A stretch of 64,000 bases of DNA, taken from the NCBI GenBank assembly GCA_041821315.1, contig JBGUEO010000010.1, positions 1 to 64,000 of the forward strand. Direction: 5' to 3'. Position 1 is the stretch's first letter. Every line of letters starts with the position of its first letter. This stretch comes from DIGJ01 sp041821315 (GTDB lineage Bacteria > Bacillota > Clostridia > Lachnospirales > Lachnospiraceae). The position numbers were made by a program, and so were the translations under genes. The notes under the pieces are model-generated. The model had not been told where the DNA came from. It made no database searches and saw only the letters and a program-made list of their open reading frames with translations. Shown piece by piece: positions 43,790 to 51,108 of the stretch.

Positions 43790-45100
43790 TTATTTTGCTT
43801 CTGTTTTTCTTTGTTTCGGTATTCCAAGCAGAATAGATAAAACTCCAAAAATAATCATAAGAATGGAGTACCATACAAATGGCATAATTGTAACTGGAGA
43901 AATTCCTGCAAGGGCACCAGCAGTTAAAAGCTGACCAGCATATGGTGTTAATCCATTAAAAGCAGATGAGAAAAGGTCCAAAATACTTGCTGTTCTCTGT
44001 GGTGCAATATCAAATTCTTCTGAAATATCTTTCGCAATAGGTCCTACTGCAATAATTGAAATTGTGTTGTTTGTTGTTGCTACGTCTACCAAACTTACAA
44101 GAGCTGCTATACTAAGTTCTGCACCCTTCTTTGTTTTTGTTCCTTTTGCAAGTTTAGAAAGTAACCAATCAATACCTCCAAGGTATTTCATCAAAGCTAC
44201 AAGTCCACCAACAAAGATAGCGATGATAGCCATATCCTGCATCCATGTCATTCCTGTATGAACTACACCGAATGATTCTACAACACTAAAATCACCATGA
44301 AGAACACCAATTACAAGTCCAGAAATAACAGAGATTGTCATTGCTGGGATTACATGAACACCTGCTAATGATAATGCAATAATTAGAATATATGGAAGTA
44401 AATTTAAATAATTAATTGCTCCAGATGCAGTTATGTTAGTTGCATCAATTGGATACAATGCCAATCCAACAATTGTGATAATTACTGCTGGTAAAACCAT
44501 AAGAATATTTGCTTTAAACTTTTCTTTCATACCAATATTTTGTGTCGTTGTTGCTGCAATTGTTGTATCTGAAATGAATGAAAGGTTATCACCAAACATT
44601 GCGCCACCTACAACAATACCACATACCAATGGAAGTCCTACTCCAGTTTTGTTTGCGATATTAATTGCAATAGGCATTAAAGCGGAAACAGTTCCCATTG
44701 ATGTTCCCATTGAGAAACTAAGCACACAGCCAATTATAAATAATCCTGGAAGAATCATCTTTGCTGGTAAAACTGCGATACCAATATTTGTAACCGTTTC
44801 TGTTGCGTGCATGGATCCCGCTACAGAATAAAACGCACCTGCTAACATATAGATAATAACCATTAGAATCAATGTGTTATCTCCACCGCCAGTACAAAAC
44901 ATTTCAACACGCTCTGCAAAAGTTTTTTCCTCTGCACATGGACTCTTAATGAATAATGCAATTGCTGACGCAACAAACATTCCTATTAACAGCGGAAAAT
45001 TATTAAAACTACCTGTTCCAAGTCCCATTGCAAAATAAATAATCAAGAATACAACCAATGGCACAAGGCCCATAAAACTACCTTTGGATTTCTTACCCAT
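43790..45100 (-). CDS. NhaC-family transporter of the deoxypentose operon
   Basis: 436 residues from ATG 45100 (AGGAGG nine bases upstream). About eleven helices with FSMGTSMGTVSALMPIA and GGAMFGDNLSFISDTTIAATTTQNI, the NhaC/ArcD-like antiporter signatures. Named members exchange Na+ for H+ or small organic ions. As first gene of this catabolic operon it is proposed to import the deoxypentose or methylthioribose, which is untested inference. Confidence 0.82.
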   Translation of the reverse strand: MGKKSKGSFMGLVPLVVFLIIYFAMGLGTGSFNNFPLLIGMFVASAIALFIKSPCAEEKTFAERVEMFCTGGGDNTLILMVIIYMLAGAFYSVAGSMHATETVTNIGIAVLPAKMILPGLFIIGCVLSFSMGTSMGTVSALMPIAINIANKTGVGLPLVCGIVVGGAMFGDNLSFISDTTIAATTTQNIGMKEKFKANILMVLPAVIITIVGLALYPIDATNITASGAINYLNLLPYILIIALSLAGVHVIPAMTISVISGLVIGVLHGDFSVVESFGVVHTGMTWMQDMAIIAIFVGGLVALMKYLGGIDWLLSKLAKGTKTKKGAELSIAALVSLVDVATTNNTISIIAVGPIAKDISEEFDIAPQRTASILDLFSSAFNGLTPYAGQLLTAGALAGISPVTIMPFVWYSILMIIFGVLSILLGIPKQRKTEAK

Positions 45101-45185
45101 AATCTTCAACCTCCTAATTTACCTTTATCCCAAAATAATTCGTTACTTTGTATTTATATGTACCCTGGCCAAGTACTTTAAACAC

Positions 45186-45214
45186 ATTTTGCAACATAAA
45201 ATCACATTTGTCAA
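45186..45214 (-). promoter_or_regulatory. Promoter of the deoxypentose operon
   Basis: TTGACA (45209-45214) and CAAAAT (45186-45191) with 17-base spacing on the minus strand, about 85 bases before the transporter ATG. Confidence 0.6.
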
Positions 45215-45217
45215 CAG

Positions 45218-45298
45218 TTTTTGTTGCTTTTTGTTATTTTAACTAAATATTTATGACATATTTTGTGACTTTTTGCAGTACAATTTTATTTTTTGTTG
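45218..45298. promoter_or_regulatory. Candidate DeoR operators: three TTTTTGTTR repeats
   Basis: TTTTTGTTG at 45218, TTTTTGTTA at 45228 (one helical turn apart) and TTTTTTGTTG at 45289 lie in the divergent promoter region, the first pair directly upstream of the operon -35 box. Spaced direct repeats are typical DeoR-family sites. Confidence 0.45.
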
Positions 45299-45303
45299 TT
45301 TAT

Positions 45304-45331
45304 TTGAGGTTATTGTGATAGTATATATAAT
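45304..45331 (+). promoter_or_regulatory. Promoter of the DeoR-family regulator gene
   Basis: TTGAGG (45304-45309), a 16-base spacer and TATAAT (45326-45331) on the plus strand, 43 bases before ATG 45375. Confidence 0.6.
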
Positions 45332-45374
45332 CATAACAAGTATTTAAAACGCTAGAAATATATGAGGCAGTATT

Positions 45375-46154
45375 ATGTTGAAAATTGAACGTCAAAAGAA
45401 AATTGAAGAATACCTACATTTATATGGTAGTATTCTTATATCTGATATGAGTCAGAAACTAGATTGTAGTGAAGAAACAATACGACGAGACCTAAGAGAA
45501 ATGGAAAAAGATAGCAAATTAATAAAAATTCATGGTGGAGCCTTCCTACCAGAATCAGATGATAAAGGTGCTCCACAGCAATTGAGAGAGACTATTTTCT
45601 CAGAAAAAAAAGAGAATTTAGCCAATTATACAATAAATCATTTTATTAAAGATAATGATACTATCATGCTTGATTGTAGTACAACATGTCTTGCACTCGC
45701 AAAGCAGCTGCTTTATTCCAATATTAAAGTGACGATTATCACCAACTCTCTTAGAATTTTCAATTTGTTTGATCAACAGCTTCATAATTTGAAACTGATT
45801 GCTTTAGGTGGCACCTTTCGTCAACGTTCGAATTCCTTTGTTGGCTACCAGACAACAGACACTATAAAGCACCTTATCTCAGACAAGTGTTTTATTAGCT
45901 GTTCTGCCATTGACATCAAACATGGACTAATTGATAACAACATGAGCGAAGCACAAGTTCGCAAATCTTATATTTATCAATCCCGTAAACGCTTCTTAAT
46001 TGCTGATCATACCAAATTTTCCGATACAGCAGACTATATTATCAATGACCTTACCTGTATCGACGCTATCATCACAGACAAAAAGCTTTCTGAAGAATGG
46101 CAAAATAAAATAAACGAATTAAATATCCCAATATATTTTGGTAATGAATCATAA
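45375..46154 (+). CDS. DeoR-family transcriptional regulator
   Basis: 259 residues. Winged HTH with LIS-type DMSQKLDCSEETIRRDLREME and the KIHGGAF hinge, then a sugar-phosphate-sensing isomerase-like domain (DCSTTCLALAKQL, ITNSLRI, ALGGTFRQRSNSFVG, LIADHTKFSD). Divergent from the deoxypentose operon, which it probably represses until a phosphorylated intermediate binds. It is followed by a stray 23-codon frame with a good ribosome binding site, possibly the cut start of another gene. Confidence 0.9.
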   Translation: MLKIERQKKIEEYLHLYGSILISDMSQKLDCSEETIRRDLREMEKDSKLIKIHGGAFLPESDDKGAPQQLRETIFSEKKENLANYTINHFIKDNDTIMLDCSTTCLALAKQLLYSNIKVTIITNSLRIFNLFDQQLHNLKLIALGGTFRQRSNSFVGYQTTDTIKHLISDKCFISCSAIDIKHGLIDNNMSEAQVRKSYIYQSRKRFLIADHTKFSDTADYIINDLTCIDAIITDKKLSEEWQNKINELNIPIYFGNES

Positions 46155-46237
46155 TCCTAAAAAGGAGTGTTGCTCCATGACTAAAACTCATTCATGCAAT
46201 GTCATTAACTTAAGGTTCAAAAGGAACTTGACACTCA

Positions 46238-46764
46238 TTAGGGTGTCATAATACCTATTAACTTAACGTAAGAAAAGCGAGAATAAGTTTCATATTCCTG
46301 AGTTCCAAATCCTATTTTTATTAGCGATGAATCAATATTGACGTCCATTGGTTTTTCTTCAGTAGTCAAGCGTTTATATACCATGAAAATAGAACTTGCA
46401 CTTGTCAACTCTTCATAATTCTTAACGAGATCTAATGCTGGCAAATTTTTATAGCCAAGTATACTACCCTTTGCTAAATCAAAAGAATTCCATTATAATC
46501 CTCATTCCAATCTGAATTCACAAAATGATTTATATTATCTTTTAAAACTATGAGAGCAATAACTTCTAATTTTCCAAAAATTCTTCCCACTGGTATATCA
46601 ATATAAGTTTGTTCAGTTATTGAATGAAGCGTTGTTCTAAATGCTGTATTAGTACATTCAATGTGAATTACATATTCTGCTTTCCCATCAAGTATTAATT
46701 TTCGAAGTTCTTCGTTGTCTAAAATAATATTGAACTCAAGCAGCAGATTATTAATCCCATTCAT
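46238..46764 (-). pseudogene. Frameshifted immunity-like gene
   Basis: Two frames read as one protein: 46764 to 46474 (RKLILDGKAEYVIHIEC, FGKLEVIALIVL, WNEDYNGI) and, after losing one base in the CTTTTG run near 46480, DLAKGSILGYKNLPALDLVKNYEELTSAS and onward to 46238. Codon reading is smooth across the shift. The family is unknown to me. Placed next to a toxin-like fragment, an immunity role is possible but unproven. Confidence 0.5.
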
Positions 46765-46846
46765 CCTATACTGGAAATTAACATCATAAACAGACGAAAT
46801 GTAATTATCTTTTTCTTCGCTTAATATAGGGCAAGTATATAATCAT

Positions 46847-47122
46847 TTAGTTATGTTCATATACATTTACCTCCATAGCATAATCTCTCCCATCTACTAA
46901 AGAAAATTCAATTGATACTTTTTCATTACCTTGTAGCTTTGAAAAGCCAATACCAATTGAACTACATCCCACATTATCACAGACAGAAATCCCCATAGCT
47001 GATTTAACTTGCAGTTTGTTTGACTTCCCGTTTTCACCAACTGTAACTATTTCGATATGCCCTGCATTAACATCTCTAGGTACTTCAAAGGAAGCTCTAA
47101 ATTTATCTTTTTCAATCTTCAT
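46847..47122 (-). CDS. Small hypothetical protein, possible immunity partner
   Basis: 91 residues from the ATG at 47122, which overlaps the end of the upstream fragment by 11 bases, a coupling typical of toxin-immunity pairs. Beta-rich, with VPRDVNAGHIEIVTVGENGKS and VSIEFSLVDG. No family recognised. A longer frame to 47185 would overlap more and lacks a ribosome binding site. Confidence 0.45.
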   Translation of the reverse strand: MKIEKDKFRASFEVPRDVNAGHIEIVTVGENGKSNKLQVKSAMGISVCDNVGCSSIGIGFSKLQGNEKVSIEFSLVDGRDYAMEVNVYEHN

Positions 47123-47363
47123 TATACGTATATTCCTTATGATGGGTATTACCCCCAAATTTTTCGTGAATAGTATCACGTCCACCCTGATTTACTTTTC
47201 CACGATGTGAGTCAATTTTTGTTCTTTTACGATTGCCTCCTAGATTTCTTGTCGCAGGAAATCCACCTTGACCAATAATCCCCTTGGCTTCTCTATAAAC
47301 GTCTTGAAGGTAATCGTTTCCAATGGTTCCAGAAGGCTTGAAGAGGTTGAACAAATATTCCAT
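47112..47363 (-). pseudogene. C-terminal toxin-like fragment (polymorphic toxin tip?)
   Basis: 83 codons with PSGTIGNDYLQDVYREAKGIIGQGG and a basic, Gly/His-rich end (GNRKRTKIDSHRGKV, IHEKFGGNTHHK). Upstream of the first ATG the frame is stopped, and no secretion or Rhs-type region precedes it. The compact basic tail and coupled downstream gene resemble the tip of a polymorphic toxin left after deletion; this is inference. Confidence 0.4.
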
Positions 47364-47469
47364 CAGGAGTTTCGGTGGCTCTTAGAAGGTCTTGCTATCC
47401 ATCAGCCCAAAGCAGTTAAAAAAAGTACGTAGTACATCAGCATACTATTATTATTTTAAAAAAACAGTA

Positions 47470-47499
47470 AAAAGAGTCGGAATGATATTCCAACTCTTT
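47470..47499 (-). terminator. Intrinsic terminator
   Basis: AAAGAGTTGGAAT and ATTCCGACTCTTT pair with a three-base loop, and on the minus strand are followed by TTACTGTTTTTTT. It ends whatever transcript came from the decayed 47.6-47.8 kb region. Apart from this and the repeat copy 2, bases 47364-47870 hold no gene I can support. Confidence 0.65.
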
Positions 47500-47590
47500 C
47501 TGTCAATGCTTATTATTTGGTTGTAAATCTTGACCTTTGTTCTCTTAAACCCGCAATAAACAGTATATTACTGGGTAATTTGCATAATTC

Positions 47591-47618
47591 ATTTATCCAA
47601 GCTCTTCATCGTCGGGAA
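47591..47618. repeat. Att-like repeat, copy 2
   Basis: ATTTATCCAA through GTCGGGAA, 28 bases identical to copy 1 core. The sequences on both sides differ completely from copy 1, so similarity is confined to the core, as for a recombination site. Read on the minus strand all three copies encode FPTMKSLDK then stop. Confidence 0.65.
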
Positions 47619-47870
47619 CTCCTCGCGCGAATCCTTGATTCCCCTACATGACTCTTCGTGGAAATCAATTTGCGCATCTGAAATGTTTTTTTGATGTTCG
47701 TGATCCTCCATGACACTACAGAATCGATGTGTCCCCATTGTGGCAAATACCTTTTCGGGTATGGTTTCATGGATCATCATAAAGACTGGGCAATGTCTAA
47801 AAACTTAATAGACAATTTGCTACATTTCTATTATGAATTCTTCATTGCTAGATTACAATTACTTTTTGAT

Positions 47871-48986
47871 TTATTTCAAATATGTCTTCAAATCTTTATA
47901 TACAATCTCTCTAATCTCATCAGCAATCCTTTGCGCTTTCTTCTCATCCATCTTAACTTTTTTTGCAACTTCCATAATATCATGCATTCCAGGAGTGCTT
48001 CCGTTACCATTTACTGTCGTAGCATGTTCTCCACCAATTGAACTGCTATATGTCAGATCATATGCCGGTGACAGCTTCCAATCATTATCCTTATATATAT
48101 AAGAAAAATTCTTAGAATGATCATCTCTATTATGTGCAAATACATTAAAGCACATCCATCTAAAAAGTTTCTCTATTTCTTCGTAGCTATGTGTTATTTT
48201 TAATGTTAATTGCATCAAAATATTGTAATCAAGATTAGGAATCCGATGTGAAGTCTCCAACAATCCGCTCACGGACACCATATGAATTTTCTGACCGCTT
48301 TCTCTATCAAAACGCTTTGTTGCAAAGTATCCTTCACAAAACTTTGAAGGAATAAGCCTTGTATCTGTCATAGGTAATTTACATTTCTTTGCACAAATAG
48401 AATAATCATATTCTTCTCTTCCCATATTCTTCCTATCGATAGAAGAAGGAAACTTTACGATCCACTCTTCCCCATCAATCTCATAATTCACTTTTGGTCT
48501 TGCTCCACCGGAAGAGCCCCCCAAACGAAACAGTTCATCTAAGTGTTCTGAATGCTCTGTATCAAACATCTTCTCACATTCCACTGCAAGTTCATCCAAT
48601 GTCATTCCTGTCATTTCTGCCTTCATTTCGTTTGAAGGGCGATATTCCAGCGCACCCATACCACTATTTCCTACAACTGCCAGTCTTGTAAGCACGCTAA
48701 CACTTGCCGGGTTAATCTGATTTTTCAATAATAACCGATCCACTAAAAGCCTCCCCCAACCGTCCGGAAGACTATCTGCAAATACACCAAACAATCCATC
48801 AAATGGGTCATACTTTTTAGGAACAAAAACACCCTTATGCAATGGTAATGAAGCCGGGCTAATAGAAAAGCCTGATCTTATCCACTCATCAGTATATTCG
48901 AATGCCATCAGATGATCCTTGGTTTCTGCCAATGTTCCTACATGCTTTTGATTCATATATACTTCTAACGGTTTCTTATCGTTCAT
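47871..48986 (-). CDS. hipA: HipA-family serine/threonine kinase toxin
   Basis: 371 residues from ATG 48986 (AGGAGGTAATTG upstream), overlapping hipB. N-terminal couple_hipA region (DPFDGLFGVFADSLPDGWG), then the kinase with a Gly/Ser-rich loop GGSSGGARPK, EYDYSICAKKC, catalytic loop AHNRDDHSKNFSY and DLTYS metal motif. All catalytic residues appear intact, so it should be an active persistence-type toxin held in check by the HTH partner. Confidence 0.92.
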   Translation of the reverse strand: MNDKKPLEVYMNQKHVGTLAETKDHLMAFEYTDEWIRSGFSISPASLPLHKGVFVPKKYDPFDGLFGVFADSLPDGWGRLLVDRLLLKNQINPASVSVLTRLAVVGNSGMGALEYRPSNEMKAEMTGMTLDELAVECEKMFDTEHSEHLDELFRLGGSSGGARPKVNYEIDGEEWIVKFPSSIDRKNMGREEYDYSICAKKCKLPMTDTRLIPSKFCEGYFATKRFDRESGQKIHMVSVSGLLETSHRIPNLDYNILMQLTLKITHSYEEIEKLFRWMCFNVFAHNRDDHSKNFSYIYKDNDWKLSPAYDLTYSSSIGGEHATTVNGNGSTPGMHDIMEVAKKVKMDEKKAQRIADEIREIVYKDLKTYLK

Positions 48987-49254
48987 CAATTACCTCCTGA
49001 ATGGATGAATATCCCTTCTTAGTAAATAATAAATCAAAATCATTTTCGAGTCCTAACGCAAATGCTATTTTTATAAGTGAAGATAGTGATACTTCGCCGG
49101 TTCTCTCAAATCTTTTTATGGAACCATAGCTAACATCTGATTTCACACTAAGTTGCTCCTGTGTAATATTATTCTCCTTTCTCCTTGCACTTACTCTTTT
49201 AGCAATTTCAATATTAATATCATTTGGTGATTTTAAAAATTCAAAGTTATTCAT
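48976..49254 (-). CDS. hipB: HipB-like HTH antitoxin/regulator
   Basis: 92 residues from the ATG at 49254. XRE HTH (RRKENNITQEQLSVKSDVSYGSIKRFE) followed by a short FALGLENDFDLLF tail. Overlaps hipA by 11 bases. The start lacks a strong ribosome binding site and sits against a palindrome, consistent with tight autoregulation and low basal translation. Confidence 0.88.
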   Translation of the reverse strand: MNNFEFLKSPNDINIEIAKRVSARRKENNITQEQLSVKSDVSYGSIKRFERTGEVSLSSLIKIAFALGLENDFDLLFTKKGYSSIQEVIDER

Positions 49255-49311
49255 AGATAATATTTTATCTGTTTTTATTTGTTTAGTCAATATGCAGATA
49301 ATATATTATCT
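49255..49311. promoter_or_regulatory. Paired palindromic operators of hipBA
   Basis: AGATAATATTTTATCT (49255-49270) and the perfect palindrome AGATAATATATTATCT (49296-49311) are centred 41 bases apart, about four helical turns. HipB dimers are known to bind repeated palindromes upstream of hipBA, so these are strong operator candidates. Confidence 0.7.
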
Positions 49312-49361
49312 TTTTTTGTGAGAAAGTTTTTGAAACTTTGAAGCTTTTTAAAGTAACTCGC

Positions 49362-49511
49362 TTAATCAAACAATTCTTTTATATCTATCTTAACAACATT
49401 ATCAAAATCCATTTCCTCATAACCGGATCTTGAGAAAAATACATAGTTATCTCGTCTGTATCAACCTGTTTTTAATTTGTTTAAAATTTCTTTACGTCCA
49501 ATAAACTTCAT
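49362..49511 (-). pseudogene. Remnant of an AAA/DUF234-type ATPase gene
   Basis: An ATG at 49511 with CGGAGGTGG reads MKFIGRKEILNKLK, the start of this ATPase family, then stops. The next 30 codons in another frame read NYVFFSRSGYE...IDIKELFD, the family's C-terminal end. Nearly the whole gene, including Walker motifs, was deleted. Confidence 0.65.
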
Positions 49512-50036
49512 TTTTATTCGGCCACCTCCGAGTCGGTTTCTATCGAGTTAATATTAAAATTGCACAGATAGGTTTTAGATATGCCAGCGTCAACAACCTA
49601 AGATGTAAATAAATATCCATTATTCTTCTCCGTTATCATATCTAACTACTCAGTTTTCGTCATTGATACATCCCTCCGTTATTTACTTTTGTGTGTATTG
49701 CAAATCATTTTTGCGCAAAAGTAAACCATACATTTACTGACTCTCGTCAAATATTATTCCTTAGCTTACACCTATATTTTGCCCCGTCTTTTTCGAAATT
49801 GAGAATATCTTTAGCCCCGTTCTATATTTTGTCCCATTTTAATGATCTCTCCACTGTAAAAATGCCACAAATCAAGATTTATTCTCAATTTGTGGCTCCA
49901 TCTATTTTTAAAGGTTTTCCAGCAAAACAACTAATTCTATGATATCATATTTTTCTTTCACTAGCTCTATTTATCGTTTCTCTATGTATGCTTTCGATAC
50001 CTGATAGTATGCCATTTTTAATCAGCAGCCCAAGAT
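49512..50036. other. Gene-poor stretch with one hairpin
   Basis: No convincing gene. A hairpin with arms GCCACAAAT and ATTTGTGGC lies at 49864-49896 and may be a terminator. Downstream of the repA fragment, a 50-codon frame on the minus strand (about 49969-50130, ...NLGLLIKNGILSGIES...) reads open in a frame different from repA, but I cannot assign it. Confidence 0.4.
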
Positions 50037-50447
50037 TTACTGGCGTATAGTCACATACATTTGCAGCAACATTAAGGTGTTTGCATCCATCAGAATACTT
50101 CTCCATAGTCCTCTGCGAACCTTCTCTATCAGACCAATACCTTTTTTCTGATCCAACTCTGCAACAACCTTTACTGCTTTATCCTTGCCACATCCCAGGT
50201 CTTCCATTATATTGTCTATGGTATAGATAATGTAAGCTCGGTTGTCATTATCAAACCAGCCATTCTTTATAGATAAGCTCATTCTGTCTAGCATTAATCC
50301 ACAATGAAGCTTTGCATCACTTGATAAGCCTTTAAAATTTTCATCTTTTATTAACATGCGTGGGACTCTATAAAAGGAGAATTGCTCAGCTTCTGCTCCG
50401 TAATAATAATCAAATTGTAAATTCACTTGGAGCTCCTCCTTTCTCAT
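50037..50447 (-). pseudogene. Truncated RepA_N replication initiator
   Basis: 136 residues. FDYYYGAEAEQFSFYRVPRML, SSDAKLHCGLMLDRMSLS and GKDKAVKVVAELDQKKGIGLIEKVRRGL match the N-terminal RepA_N domain, but the reading then changes to unrelated residues and stops, so the C-terminal half is lost. It follows an excisionase-like gene, the usual order in these elements. Confidence 0.75.
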
Positions 50448-50460
50448 GTAGCCGTCCCTC

Positions 50461-50667
50461 TTATAATCGAAATGACTCTAAGTAGTCATCAAAAACTTTC
50501 CTATCAACTAGTACCAGTTTATTTAGCTTATAGACTGCTCCAGCATCCTTAGCCATCTGCTCAAATTTTGACTGACTCATACTATATAAATCAGCACCTT
50601 CCTTATAACGAACGAATTTCTTTTTTATCTCTTTTCCTTTAACAATTCCCATGTTTGAATCTGCCAT
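50461..50667 (-). CDS. Excisionase-like small HTH protein (DUF6462-like)
   Basis: 68 residues: FVRYKEGADLYSMSQSKFEQMAKDAGAVYKLNKLVLVDRKVFDDYLESF. It is a winged-HTH, MerR/excisionase-like fold and is clearly paralogous to the protein at 52.6-52.8 kb (RYKEGAEMYSMGLTKFQELAKDA). Likely helps integrase direct excision. It has a good AAGGAGAACAG ribosome binding site. Confidence 0.75.
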   Translation of the reverse strand: MADSNMGIVKGKEIKKKFVRYKEGADLYSMSQSKFEQMAKDAGAVYKLNKLVLVDRKVFDDYLESFRL

Positions 50668-50728
50668 AACACTGTTCTCCTTCCAAAATGAAATGTGATT
50701 GATATTGTTTGACTACAACGCAAAAAAA

Positions 50729-50770
50729 AAAGGACACCTTTCAAAAAAATATTTTTGAAAAGTGTCCTTT
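50729..50770. terminator. Bidirectional terminator before the excisionase-like gene
   Basis: AAAGGACAC...TTTTTGAAAAGTGTCCTTT forms a near-perfect stem of about 18 bp flanked by an A-run on one side. A weaker related hairpin (CAAAAAAAAGAACGCCTTCTAAA...) stands at 38.4 kb in the same relation to repeat copy 1, showing that the two termini are homologous. Confidence 0.7.
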
Positions 50771-50884
50771 AAGTGCAACATCTTAAATTAAATTTTATAA
50801 GGCAATTTGAAATTATTACTAACTATTTCAAACTATAGACTGTCAATTTACTGTCCTCTAGCGATTTGACATGCTTCAAACCCT

Positions 50885-50928
50885 TGATTTTACTGGATTT
50901 ATTTATCCAAACTCTTCATTGTTGGGAA
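50885..50928. repeat. Att-like repeat, copy 3
   Basis: TGATTTTACTGGATTT followed by ATTTATCCAAACTC... to GGGAA; matches copy 1 over 44 bases with four substitutions. It lies about 180 bases downstream of the intact integrase stop codon, the expected position for that element's attachment site. Confidence 0.65.
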
Positions 50929-51108
50929 TTTAATTGAGCTTTCTCCGAACTCGATCATCATACCACGTATCCATTCAAATTTCAACTAGGTACTTATTCA
51001 AATCTGTTCGTATTTATTCCCGTTTTCATGACATTTCGATGTCCTTATTATGTCCTTCGTTCGAATTTGCTGTCCTTTTTGGAAGTCTCATTTAATGAGG
51101 ACTCTTCC

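Noticed and set aside
45110..45374. Possible SAM or other riboswitch before the methylthioribose-type operon
   Set aside because: I looked for SAM-I/S-box conserved segments and a terminator pair on the minus strand and found only promoter and TTTTTGTT repeats.
46184..46255. 23-codon frame after deoR with a good ribosome binding site
   Set aside because: Too short and without similarity; probably the cut start of a lost gene.
47589..47780. Minus-strand 63-codon frame ending in FPTMKSLDK
   Set aside because: No ribosome binding site or family; the ending is simply the repeat core, so I treat it as non-coding repeat context.
47691..48041. Plus-strand reading frame with a CPHCG motif and hydrophobic tail
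   Set aside because: It runs antisense into hipA, has no ribosome binding site, and its tail is only the complement of the HipA C-terminus.
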